A stretch of 64,000 nucleotides of DNA from Betaproteobacteria bacterium (lineage in GTDB: Bacteria > Pseudomonadota > Gammaproteobacteria > Burkholderiales > Ga0077523). The notes beneath the pieces are model-generated. The model was not told the DNA's origin. It worked only from the letters and a program-made list of their open reading frames with translations, and searched no databases. The position numbers and the translations under genes were made by a program. Every line of letters begins with the position of its first letter. Positions within the stretch are counted from its first letter, which is position 1. The stretch lies in the NCBI GenBank assembly GCA_016125475.1, contig WGLR01000026.1, positions 1 to 64,000 of the forward strand. The letters are read 5' to 3'. Below are positions 45,201 through 53,478 of this stretch, piece by piece.

Positions 45201-45322
45201 TCGTCGTGATCGGTGGTCTCGTCACGTCCACCGCCCTCACGCTGCTCATCCTGCCGCTGCTGTTCGAGCGCTTCGGCAAGCGCGACGGCACGCCCGGCTT
45301 CACTGCTCAGGAGATCCAGTAA
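42227..45322 (+). CDS. Heavy-metal efflux RND permease (CusA/CzcA family)
   Basis: Proton-driven inner-membrane pump, 1031 aa, matching the HME subgroup. N-terminal helix SLKQRLLVIALTLLLVLFGL followed by FPDVSSTQVKIIMKAPGMTPEEVE, transmembrane segment 4 motif IAIGMLVDAAVVVVEN with its acidic residue, and periplasmic FMPTMDEGDIIMQL. The two-fold repeat of six helices is complete. Substrate not decided: Cu(I)/Ag(I) pumps carry Met clusters and Zn/Co/Ni pumps carry acidic ones, and I cannot judge this by eye. The downstream OMF starts at the stop codon (TAATG). Confidence 0.93.
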   Translation: MLKRIIEFSLKQRLLVIALTLLLVLFGLQAFRQLPIDAFPDVSSTQVKIIMKAPGMTPEEVETRIVSPIEIEMLGIPKQKLLRSMSKYAIADITIDFEEGTDIYWARQQVSERLAGVLGELPQGVSGGLAPITTPLGEMFMFTIDGGNLSLAERRTLLDWVIRPRLRTVAGVADVNSLGGYVRAFEVIPNTAALSARHIPLSELQHALEANNRNDGAGRLTEGEESLLVRADGSIRTLDDVRAIVVTQRMGVPVRVGEIAEVRIGNITRYGAVTKDGKGEAVQGLVLGLRGANAQQVVDGVRARLAELAPQLPPGVTTQVLYDRGHLVQRAVSTVSRALLEAIVLVVILLFLFLGNVRAAIVVALVLPLSALVTFILMQRTGMSANLMSLGGLAIAIGMLVDAAVVVVENVVSHLSNAPADKSKLQIVFDAVCEVARPVASGIVIIVIVFLPLLSLQGLEGKLFKPVAMSIVFALSGSLVLALTVIPVAASLLLARGAHGEPWLVRKAESLYVPVLDWALGHQKTVAGIALASLVVAGAAYTATGKTFMPTMDEGDIIMQLEKLPSISLDASNALDERIQRAILAQVPEVTGIVARTGADEIGLDPMGLNQTDTFLILKPRDQWRSPDKNAIIESLRKVMSAFPGVSYTFTQPIEMRVSEMLTGVRGDLAIKIFGADLPTLNRLAQQVEAVLKTIPGNRDVFTLTNEGVQYLRVDVNRFATGHQKLTVDDIENDLRIQLEGKRVGTVIEGVRRTPLVLRGESSLRHSGALYQNQNIVMPDGNTVPLSTVARLSRVDGPVKIDRENASRYAVVQSSVLGRDLVGFVDDAKKAVAEKVALPAGYHITWGGQFENQQRAAARLSIVVPIALALIFMMLFATFGSVTQALIVFTNIPFAMVGGIVALWASGEYLSVPASVGFIALLGIAVLNGVVLMSTYNQLHAEGVVTPDRIVHEGARRRLRPVLMTASIAAFGLVPLLFATGPGSEIQRPLAIVVIGGLVTSTALTLLILPLLFERFGKRDGTPGFTAQEIQ

Positions 45323-46578
45323 TGAAAGCGATTCTCGCCTCCGCATTTCTGCTCGTGGCCAGCGTCGCGTCCGCGCAGGAGACCCTCAGCACGCCCGACC
45401 TGCCGCCGATCCCGGCCGTGGAAAACACGCTCGGCAGGTACCCGAGCGTCCGGGCCGCCCGCGACGGCGTGCGGGCCGCCCGGGCGGACCAGCGGCGCCT
45501 CGACGCGAGCCCCTACGAGTATTCCCTGCGCGGCGGCTATCAGAGCCACTCGATTCCCGCCGGTCGCTACAGCGAATACGACATCGCGGTCGAACGCCCG
45601 CTGCGCCTGCCCGGCAAGGCCCGCGTGGATCGCGAACTCGGCGCCCAGAACGTCGAACTCGCGCGGCGAATGGCCTTCAGCGCCTGGTGCGACGCCGCCC
45701 GCCACCTGTTGCAGCTCTGGTTCGCGTGGGCCCGCGAGGACGTGCAGTTCGAGCTGTGGAGTCAGCAGGCGGTCGCACTGCGCGAACAGACGTCGATCGT
45801 CGCGAAGCGTGCCAAGGCGGGCGATGCGCCGCGCGTCGAGATCAACCTCGCGGAAGCGTCGGCTGCCCAGGCCGAAGCCCAGGTCGAGAATTTCCGGGGA
45901 CGCGAACAGGGCGCCCGGGAGGCGCTGCTTCGCACGTTCCCCGGCATCACCGTGCCGGAGGAGGCCGCGCAGACGGACCCCCCCCCCCTCGATCACTCCC
46001 TGGACTGGTTCGTCGATCGCGTGCGCGAGCACAACGACGAGATCCGCGTCGCACGGGCGGCGGCAGGCCGCGGTCTGCTGCTCGCGCGGCGCGCGTCGGC
46101 CGACCTTCGTCCGGACCCCGCGATCGGTGTCCGCCTCGCGAAGGACAGAAGTGCCTCCGACAACATCGCGGGCGTGTACGTGACCATCCCGCTGCCCGGG
46201 CAGGGCCGGCGCGCGGTGGCCGACGTTGCGCTCGCCCAGGCCGACGTCGCCTCGAGTCAGGAAGCGGCGACGGTCCAGCGCGTGACGGCCGACATCGCGA
46301 TGATGTTCGGGCAGGCGCGCGGGGCGTTCGGTGCGTGGCGGAAGGCGGCGGATGCGGCGGACGGCATGCGCCGGAATGCGTCCTCGATGCAGCGGTCCTG
46401 GGAACTGCGGGAAGCATCGCTCAGCGACGTGCTCGTGGCCCGGCGCCTCGCACTCGAGTCCTCGCTCACCGCGGCTCTCGCACGACTGGACGCGCAGGAG
46501 ACCCGGTACCGTCTCCTGATCGAGGCCCACCTTCTCTGGAACGACCCGGAGGAGGAAGCCGAGCCCCACACCGACTGA
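45322..46578 (+). CDS. TolC-family outer-membrane factor of the heavy-metal pump
   Basis: A 418-aa CusC/CzcC-type channel with signal peptide MKAILASAFLLVASVASA and the two OEP repeats (long helices in ARAAAGRGLLLARRASADL and DAQETRYRLLIEAHLLW). Its ATG overlaps the pump stop by one base. No lipobox Cys follows the signal, unlike CusC. With the adaptor and pump it completes the tripartite system. Confidence 0.9.
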   Translation: MKAILASAFLLVASVASAQETLSTPDLPPIPAVENTLGRYPSVRAARDGVRAARADQRRLDASPYEYSLRGGYQSHSIPAGRYSEYDIAVERPLRLPGKARVDRELGAQNVELARRMAFSAWCDAARHLLQLWFAWAREDVQFELWSQQAVALREQTSIVAKRAKAGDAPRVEINLAEASAAQAEAQVENFRGREQGAREALLRTFPGITVPEEAAQTDPPPLDHSLDWFVDRVREHNDEIRVARAAAGRGLLLARRASADLRPDPAIGVRLAKDRSASDNIAGVYVTIPLPGQGRRAVADVALAQADVASSQEAATVQRVTADIAMMFGQARGAFGAWRKAADAADGMRRNASSMQRSWELREASLSDVLVARRLALESSLTAALARLDAQETRYRLLIEAHLLWNDPEEEAEPHTD

Positions 46579-47005
46579 CACGCTGCGTCTCTGCCGGCCG
46601 GGCGACGCACGGCGAGAAATCATCCGCCGGGCGCCGATAGCTTGTATGATCCCCGGCTGCGATCGGCAGCCTCCCCGCCTCCAACGGGCTCGTTCGCGTC
46701 TCCACCGCCCCGCGCGAGGGGTCAACCCTCGCCCCGGCGGCCGACGCGCGCAGGGAGATCCCCTCGTCGACACGACGCGGCGCCGGTCCGGCCGAGCTTC
46801 CGTTACGCCCTCGTCGCGTTCCGGGCGGTTCCCGGCCTGCCCACATGCGTGGAGACGCTCCGGCAACGTACCGGACGCCGGTAATGGAGACCCTGTCGTG
46901 AGGGGTGAGGTTGTCTCGAGCAGCAACGTGTGCTGATGCGTTCCGGCGCCCGCGGCCCATTCCGGCCGGCGGTGCAGGTCCGCGCCCGGGGGGCAGGTCC
47001 TAGCG
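46579..47005. other. Intergenic region between the two RND systems
   Basis: About 430 bp without a supported gene. It contains a strong hairpin GCGAGGG-GTCAA-CCCTCGC at 46714-46732, which may end the upstream operon. I looked for a cobalamin or other riboswitch and saw no conserved core. The promoter of the second RND operon must lie here. Confidence 0.4.
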
Positions 47006-50000
47006 ATGTGGATCGTCCGGCTGGCGCTGCGTCGCCCGTACACCTTCATCGTCATCGGCCTGCTCGTGCTGATCATCGGCCCGCTGATGATCCTGCGCAC
47101 GCCGAGCGACATCTTTCCGAACATCAACATCCCGGTCGTGAGCGTGATCTGGCGCTACACCGGGCTGTCCTCCGAGGAGATGGAAGGTCGCATCGTCTCG
47201 TCCTTCGAGCGTGCGATGACCGCGACCGTCAACGACATCGAGCACATCGAGTCGAACTCGGTGAACGGTGTCGGGGTCGTGAAGGTGTTCTTCCACGCAG
47301 GCGCGAACATCCAGACCGGCCTCGCGCAGATCGTCGCGATCGCGCAGACGATGCTCTACACGTTCCCGCCGGGTGCGACGCCTCCGCTTATCCTGCAGTA
47401 CAACGCGTCGACGGTGCCGATCCTCCAGCTCGCGCTCTCGAGCGTGACGCTCGCCGAGCACGAGCTGAACGACATCGCGAACAGCTACATGCGCACGCAG
47501 CTCGCGACGGTCCAGGGTGCGGTGCTGCCCTTCCCCTACGGCGGCAAGGTGCGCCAGATCATGGTCGACCTGAACCCGACGCTGCTGCAGGCGAAGAGCC
47601 TGACCCCGCAGGACGTGGTCGACACGCTGGGCAGGCAGAATCTCATCCTGCCCACCGGCACGATCAAGCTCGGCGCCCTTGAATACGACGTCGCGCTGAA
47701 CGGCAGCCCGAAGAGCGTCGAGGAGATGAACAACCTCCCGATCCGGTCGGGGCCGGGCGGCACGATCTACATCAAGGACGTCGCCCACGTACGCGACGGC
47801 TTCGTGCCGCAGATCAACATCGTCCGTCGCGATGGCCAGCGCGCCGTGCTGCTCACGATCCTGAAGTACGGCAACGCGTCGACGCTCGACATCGTGAAGC
47901 GCGTCAAGGACGAACTGCCACGCATCAGGGCCGGCCTCCCGCCCACGCTCGACATCCAGACGTCCCTGGACCAGTCCGTCTTCGTGCGCGCGGCGGTCGA
48001 CGGTGTCGTCCACGAGGCGATACTCGCCGCCTGCCTCACGGCGCTCATGATCCTGCTGTTCCTCGGCAGCTGGCGCAGCACGCTCATCATCACGATCTCG
48101 ATCCCGCTGTCGATCCTCACGTCGCTCGCGCTGCTGTCCGCCCTCGGCGAGACGATCAACATGATGACCCTCGGCGGCCTCGCGCTCGCCGTGGGCATCC
48201 TCGTCGACGACGCGACGGTCGCGATCGAGAACATCACGCAGCACCTCGAGCAGGGCAAGGACCTGGAGCACGCGATCCTCGACGGCGCGGGCCAGATCGC
48301 GGTGCCGACCTTCGTCTCCACGCTCTGCATCTGCATCGTGTTCGTGCCGATGTTCCTGCTGACCGGTGTCGCGCGCTACCTGTTCGTGCCGATGGCCCTC
48401 GCGGTCGTGTTCGCGATGCTCGCGTCGTACTTCTTCTCGCGCACGCTCGTGCCGACGCTCGCCAAGTACCTGCTTCGGGGCCACACCGACGTGCACGGCC
48501 ACCTCGGCCGCCGCACCCCGTGGAAGCGCCTGCACGAGCACTTCGAGCGCGGCTTCGCGGCCGTGAGATCGGGCTACCGCGGCATGCTCCTGCACGCACT
48601 CGACGCGCGCTACGGCTTCATCGCACTGTTCGTCGCGGCGATCGCGGGCACCGCCATTTTCCTGCCGTGGGTGGGCCGGGACTTCTTCCCGACGGTCGAC
48701 GCCGGCCAGATCAAGCTGCACGTGCGCGCGAAGACCGGCACGCGGCTCGAGGAGACCGCGCGACTCTGCGATCTCGTCGAGAACCGCATCCGGAGCATCA
48801 TCCCGCCGTCCGAACTCGACGGCATCCTCGACAACATCGGGCTTCCCACGAGCGGCACGAACCTCTCCTACAACAATTCCGGCACGGCGGGTCCCGCGGA
48901 CGGCGACATCCTGATCTCGCTGAAGCCCGGTCACCGTCCGACCGCGGAATACGTCGCCGCGCTCCGGTCACAGCTGCCCGACTACTTCCCGGGCACGCTC
49001 TTCTACTTCCTGCCTGCCGACATCGTGAGCCAGATCCTGAATTTCGGACTGCCCGCCCCGATCGACATCCAGGTGGTCGGGCGGAAGATCGAGGAGAACC
49101 GCCGGTTCGCCGTCGCGCTGCTCGACAAGGTCAAGAGCGTGACCGGAATCGTGGACCTGCGCATCAATCAGCCGTTCGACCAGCCGCGGCTCGACGTCGC
49201 CGTCGACCGCACGCGTGCGCTGCAGGCGGGCATGACCGAACGCGACATCGCGTCGAACGTGCTCGTCACGCTGAGCGGAAGCTTCCAGACGAGCCCGACG
49301 TTCTTCCTGAACCCCAGGAACCACGTGACCTACCAGGTGGTCGCCCAGGCGCCTCAGTACCGGATGGATTCCCTGGACGCGCTGTCGAACATCCCGATCC
49401 GCGGCGGGACCGGTCGCTCGAGCGACATCCTCGGCAGCATGGCGTCCTATTCCCGGGGCACGGAGCGGGCGCTCATCACGCACTGGAACGTGCAGCCGGT
49501 GCTCGACATCTACGGCGGCGTCCACGGACGTGACCTGGGCGGCGTGGCCGACGAGGTCGGCAGGATCGTGTCGGACGCAGAGAAGTCGTTGCCGAAAGGT
49601 TCCCGCCTCATCGTGCGCGGGCAGATCGAGACGATGCAGTCGTCGTTCCAGGGTCTCCTGTTCGGACTCGTGTTTGCGGTGCTGCTGGTCTACCTGCTGA
49701 TGGTGATCAACTTCCAGTCGTGGCTCGATCCGCTCATCATCATCACGGCCCTGCCCGCCGCACTCGCGGGGATCGTCTGGATGCTGTTCTGGACACACAC
49801 GACGATCAACGTACCTGCGCTCACGGGCGCGATCATGGCCATGGGCATCGCCACCGCGAACAGCATCCTCATGGTGAGCTTCGCGCGGGAACGCCTGCAC
49901 GCCGGCGAGGACTCGTTCGCGGCCGCGCTCGAGGCGGGCTTCAACCGCTTCCGCCCCGTCATCATGACGGCTCTCGCGATGATCATCGGCATGATTCCGA

Positions 50001-50182
50001 TGGCGCTGGGTCTCGGCGAGGGCGGCGAGCAGAACGCCCCGCTCGGCCGCGCCGTGATCGGCGGTCTCCTGTTCGCGACCGTCGCGACGCTCTTCTTCGT
50101 GCCCGTCGTCTTCGCGGTGGTGCACGGCTGGCGGGCGAAGCGACGCGCGACGGGCGCCCCGACGGTACCGTCGCATGCGTGA
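47006..50182 (+). CDS. RND efflux permease, AcrB/HAE family
   Basis: A 1058-aa inner-membrane drug-type pump. It opens with MWIVRLALRRPYTFIVIGLLVLIIG and PSDIFPNINIPVVSVIWRYTGLS, typical of the HAE1/MdtB-type group. Transmembrane segment 4 carries GILVDDATVAIEN with the two Asp of the proton relay. The periplasmic FFPTVDAGQIKLHVRAKTGTRLEE segment and the duplicated half are intact. Its adaptor gene is downstream, the reverse of the usual order, and no outer-membrane factor follows. Confidence 0.92.
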   Translation: MWIVRLALRRPYTFIVIGLLVLIIGPLMILRTPSDIFPNINIPVVSVIWRYTGLSSEEMEGRIVSSFERAMTATVNDIEHIESNSVNGVGVVKVFFHAGANIQTGLAQIVAIAQTMLYTFPPGATPPLILQYNASTVPILQLALSSVTLAEHELNDIANSYMRTQLATVQGAVLPFPYGGKVRQIMVDLNPTLLQAKSLTPQDVVDTLGRQNLILPTGTIKLGALEYDVALNGSPKSVEEMNNLPIRSGPGGTIYIKDVAHVRDGFVPQINIVRRDGQRAVLLTILKYGNASTLDIVKRVKDELPRIRAGLPPTLDIQTSLDQSVFVRAAVDGVVHEAILAACLTALMILLFLGSWRSTLIITISIPLSILTSLALLSALGETINMMTLGGLALAVGILVDDATVAIENITQHLEQGKDLEHAILDGAGQIAVPTFVSTLCICIVFVPMFLLTGVARYLFVPMALAVVFAMLASYFFSRTLVPTLAKYLLRGHTDVHGHLGRRTPWKRLHEHFERGFAAVRSGYRGMLLHALDARYGFIALFVAAIAGTAIFLPWVGRDFFPTVDAGQIKLHVRAKTGTRLEETARLCDLVENRIRSIIPPSELDGILDNIGLPTSGTNLSYNNSGTAGPADGDILISLKPGHRPTAEYVAALRSQLPDYFPGTLFYFLPADIVSQILNFGLPAPIDIQVVGRKIEENRRFAVALLDKVKSVTGIVDLRINQPFDQPRLDVAVDRTRALQAGMTERDIASNVLVTLSGSFQTSPTFFLNPRNHVTYQVVAQAPQYRMDSLDALSNIPIRGGTGRSSDILGSMASYSRGTERALITHWNVQPVLDIYGGVHGRDLGGVADEVGRIVSDAEKSLPKGSRLIVRGQIETMQSSFQGLLFGLVFAVLLVYLLMVINFQSWLDPLIIITALPAALAGIVWMLFWTHTTINVPALTGAIMAMGIATANSILMVSFARERLHAGEDSFAAALEAGFNRFRPVIMTALAMIIGMIPMALGLGEGGEQNAPLGRAVIGGLLFATVATLFFVPVVFAVVHGWRAKRRATGAPTVPSHA

Positions 50183-50209
50183 CACGTCCCCCGAAAGGAT
50201 CCCGACGCC

Positions 50210-51412
50210 ATGGAGCTGAACACCGTTACCGACGCAAACACTCCCGGGCCGTTGACCCGGCACCGGCGACGCGGCCCGGGCGGCTGGATCGCACTCGTTC
50301 TCGTGATCGTCGCTTTCGTGGCCGCCTACCTGTTCGGGGTGGTCCCGCGCGAACACGCCCTCGAGGCACTCGGCAAGGAAACCCGGGCGCTCGCCGTTCC
50401 CACGGTCGCGGTGACGACCCCGACACCCGGTGATGCCGTCGCGGACCTCGTCCTGCCGGGCAACCTGCAGGCGTACACGGAAACGCCGGTGTACGCACGG
50501 GCGACCGGCTATCTGAAGCGCTGGACGGTGGACATGGGCACGCGCGTGAAGGCCGGGGATCTGCTCGCGGAGATCGAGATCCCCGAAATCGACGCGGAAG
50601 TGCAGCAGGCCCGTGCAGATGCCGAGACCGCGCGCGTGACCTGGGAGCAGGCGAAGACCACGTCCGACCGGTGGCAGGAACTCGTCAGGTCGGGAACCGT
50701 CACGCGACAGGATGCCGACTCGGCACTGAACGCGATGCGTGCGCGGAAGGCCGCGCTCGACGCCGCGCGCGAGAACGTCACCCGCCTCGATCGCGTCCGG
50801 TCGTTCCGACGCGTCGTCGCACCCTTCGACGGCGTGATCACGACGCGCAACGCCGACACGGGCGAACTCATCGACGCGGGCGCCGGCGGCGCACCGGGCC
50901 GGGAGCTCTTCCGGCTCGCCGCGACGAAACGTCTGCGCGTCCGCGTGAATGTTCCGCAGTCTTCCGCGAAGGATGCCCTGCCCGGCACGAAGGCCGAACT
51001 CACGCTGCCCGAATATCCGGGGCGCAGGTTCGCCGGAAAGCTCGTGCGGACCGCGCAGTCGATCGACGCGTCTTCACGCACGCTGCTCGCCGAGATCGAG
51101 GTCGACAACGCGGACGGCGAGCTGCTGCCGGGCGCGTACGCGCAGGTGCACCTGAAACTGCCCGCGCCCACCAAGGCGCTCGTCGTGCCGATCAACACGC
51201 TGCTCTTCCGCGCCGAAGGGCCCCAGGCCGCGGTGGTGGGCGAGAACCAGAAGGTCGTGCTGAAGAGCGTGACGATCGGCCGGGACTTCGGCACGAAGGT
51301 GGAACTGCTGTCCGGCCTGGACGCCGCCGACAGGATCATTCTCAATCCCTCGGATTCCATCACCGACGGCGTGCAGGTCCGCGTCGTCGCGCCGCCGGAC
51401 GCGAAGAAGTGA
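50210..51412 (+). CDS. RND efflux adaptor (HlyD/MFP family)
   Basis: A 400-aa adaptor with an N-terminal membrane anchor (GGWIALVLVIVAFVAAYLFGVV), lipoyl domain (DLVLPGNLQAYTETPVYARATGYLKRW), alpha-hairpin (GTVTRQDADSALNAMRARKAALDAAREN) and beta-barrel. It is anchored rather than lipid-modified, as no lipobox is present. It starts 28 bp after the pump stop. The TolC-type partner may be one of the two OMFs elsewhere in the window or outside it. Confidence 0.9.
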   Translation: MELNTVTDANTPGPLTRHRRRGPGGWIALVLVIVAFVAAYLFGVVPREHALEALGKETRALAVPTVAVTTPTPGDAVADLVLPGNLQAYTETPVYARATGYLKRWTVDMGTRVKAGDLLAEIEIPEIDAEVQQARADAETARVTWEQAKTTSDRWQELVRSGTVTRQDADSALNAMRARKAALDAARENVTRLDRVRSFRRVVAPFDGVITTRNADTGELIDAGAGGAPGRELFRLAATKRLRVRVNVPQSSAKDALPGTKAELTLPEYPGRRFAGKLVRTAQSIDASSRTLLAEIEVDNADGELLPGAYAQVHLKLPAPTKALVVPINTLLFRAEGPQAAVVGENQKVVLKSVTIGRDFGTKVELLSGLDAADRIILNPSDSITDGVQVRVVAPPDAKK

Positions 51413-51740
51413 TCCGACAGCCCGTGCACCACCCCCTTCGGGGTCAGGCTTGCGTTGTTGTATTTTCGGGAGGTGACTGACGGCCGTTCGCCGTCTCCCG
51501 TCACGCCGACCGGGACGCCGGACCTTGCGGCGTCGCATCCGGAAGTGTCCGGCCCATCCGCTGTGACTCCCCGCTCGGAAATGCCCCGTCGAGTCCGTTC
51601 GTGCATCATGGCCCGAATCGTGCGGCCTTCCCCCGGGATCGGGGAGCCGTCGCCCGGTGCCGACGATCCAGAAATTCGACGCTGAACCAGACCGCGCCGT
51701 GCCCGGGCTCCCCCACGCGGCGCCGACTTGCCGGAGACCC

Positions 51741-52529
51741 ATGCAGACCAGAACTCACAGTTGCCCGTCGGCGACTCACGCCGAACACGGGCGCGACGGA
51801 CGAACCGACCCGAACGCATCCGCGCGATACGCGGGCCGGGCCGGCAAGCCCGCACCCGAACGTCGCCATCTGGCGACGCAGGAATTCCGACGGTCGTTCT
51901 CCGATTTCGACACGCCGCGGCTCTACCGTGGCTGGCTGCACTTCCACACGGTTTCGGTCCTGTCCCTCGCGCTGATCGTCGCGTGCGTGCTGTCCCTCGA
52001 CGACCTCACCTGGATCGAGGCGCTCACGGTACCCGTCACCTTGCTCTACGCGAATCTCGTCGAGTACGTCGGTCATCGCTGGCCGATGCACAGACGTATG
52101 AAAGGACTCGAGGTGATCTATCGCCACACGACGGTCCATCATCGCTACTTCCCGCACGATCGGTTCGGCTACGAAGATCCGCGTGATTTCTACGCGCTGC
52201 TGCTGCCTCCCTCCATCGTCCTGTTCTTCTTCGCGGGCTTCGCCCTGCCGGCAGGGCTCGTCATCGGCTGGCTTCTCACGCCGAACTGCGCGCTGCTTTT
52301 CGTGGCGTCCGCGACGGGTTACTTTCTCGCCTACGAATGGCTGCATCTCTGCTACCACGCTCCCGAGACCTCGTGGCCCTACCGGTTCGGATGGATGCGT
52401 GCCCTGCGGCGCCACCACCTCGTGCACCACGACCCTGGCCTGATGTCCATGTGCAACTTCAACATCACGGTGCCGCTGTTCGACTGGATGTTCGAGACGA
52501 GCGACGTCGGGCGCCGTCCTGCACGATGA
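51741..52529 (+). CDS. Fatty-acid hydroxylase/sterol desaturase-superfamily membrane protein
   Basis: A 262-aa polytopic membrane protein with the histidine-box pattern of non-haem diiron hydroxylases: HRWPMH, HTTVHHRYF, EWLHLCYH and RRHHLVHHDP. Hydrophobic segments lie around residues 85-130, 165-205 and 220-240. It would hydroxylate or desaturate a lipid; the substrate is unknown. The start at 51741 (GGAGACCC before it) is preferred to an upstream ATG, because the earlier residues are Arg/Pro-rich and not family-like. About 330 bp separate it from the RND adaptor; that gap contains a short CCCC-TTC-GGGG hairpin. Confidence 0.85.
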   Translation: MQTRTHSCPSATHAEHGRDGRTDPNASARYAGRAGKPAPERRHLATQEFRRSFSDFDTPRLYRGWLHFHTVSVLSLALIVACVLSLDDLTWIEALTVPVTLLYANLVEYVGHRWPMHRRMKGLEVIYRHTTVHHRYFPHDRFGYEDPRDFYALLLPPSIVLFFFAGFALPAGLVIGWLLTPNCALLFVASATGYFLAYEWLHLCYHAPETSWPYRFGWMRALRRHHLVHHDPGLMSMCNFNITVPLFDWMFETSDVGRRPAR

Positions 52530-52539
52530 CGCACGACGG

Positions 52540-53442
52540 ATGTCGGGCACCCGCCAGTCGAACGGTACAACCACCCGCACCACACTGTCGGGATACGGAG
52601 ACACCGCGAATGACGCGCCGCTTCGTGCACGCCACCCGGTCACGGAAGCACGGGTGACGGGGCGTCCGCACGTCGCCGCCGACGCCGGTGCGCTCGAAAT
52701 CCTCGACGCAGACGACTGGATCGTCGCCATCCACAAGCCGCCGGGACTGCTCGTGCACCGTTCGGACCTGGACCGGCACGAAACCCGGTTCGCGGTCCAG
52801 CTCCTGCGGGACCAGATCGGACGCGAAGTCCATCCTGCCCACCGCCTCGACAAGCCGACCTCGGGAGTTCTGCTGTTCGCGTTCGATCGGGGTGTCTGTC
52901 GGCAGCTGTCCCTGTCGTTCGAGGCCGGGACAGTGTCCAAGCAGTACCTCGCGATCGTGCGGGGACACCCTCCGGAATCGTTCGCGATCGACCATCCCCT
53001 GACGCGGATCGTCGACGAACCGGGCGTGACACGCACCGCGTCGGGCTCACCGCAGGCTGCGCGAACGCTCGGGCGCACCCTCGCTACGACCGAACTGCCC
53101 CACCGTGTCGACCGCTACGCGACGAGTCGTTACGCGCTCGTGGAGCTCGTGCCGGTGACCGGCCGGCGGCACCAGCTGCGCCGTCACCTGAAGCACGCGA
53201 ACCACCCGATCGTCGGCGACTCCACGTACGGGAAAAGCCGGCACAACCGGCTGTTCGAGACGCTCTTCGGGTCGCGGCGCCTGCTGCTCGCGTGCACGTG
53301 TCTCTCGCTCCCCCATCCCGTCACGAGAGAGCAGATCTCGATCCGCGCAGCGCCCGAACCGGGGTTCATGCACGTGATCGACGCACTGGGATGGCGACAC
53401 GCGATCGACGGACGCGCATCGCACGAACCCGCCGGACATTGA
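52540..53442 (+). CDS. truC: tRNA pseudouridine(65) synthase TruC
   Basis: Isomerises U65 of tRNA. The 300-aa product has the RluA-family motif HRLDKPTSGVLL with the catalytic Asp, the TruC-like start VAIHKPPGLLVHRSDLDRHE, AIVRGHPPESFAIDHPL, RYALVELVPVTGRRHQLRRHLKH and the closing LLLACTCLSLPHP. Residues 1-45 are not conserved; the true start may be internal. It is 10 bp from the hydroxylase gene and so possibly coupled to it. Confidence 0.88.
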   Translation: MSGTRQSNGTTTRTTLSGYGDTANDAPLRARHPVTEARVTGRPHVAADAGALEILDADDWIVAIHKPPGLLVHRSDLDRHETRFAVQLLRDQIGREVHPAHRLDKPTSGVLLFAFDRGVCRQLSLSFEAGTVSKQYLAIVRGHPPESFAIDHPLTRIVDEPGVTRTASGSPQAARTLGRTLATTELPHRVDRYATSRYALVELVPVTGRRHQLRRHLKHANHPIVGDSTYGKSRHNRLFETLFGSRRLLLACTCLSLPHPVTREQISIRAAPEPGFMHVIDALGWRHAIDGRASHEPAGH

Positions 53443-53478
53443 GGGCGGTCTCGCGCCTCGCCGGACACGCCGCCGGCG

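Noticed and set aside
42095-45346. A 1083-codon open frame on the minus strand
   Set aside because: It lies entirely antisense to the RND pump, which has clear family motifs; composition (His, Asp, Glu, Arg) is that of a shadow frame in GC-rich DNA.
46579-47005. Cobalamin or other riboswitch ahead of the RND operon
   Set aside because: No recognisable conserved core or box sequence was found by eye.
47000-48934. A long minus-strand frame over the second RND pump
   Set aside because: Antisense to a well-supported RND permease.
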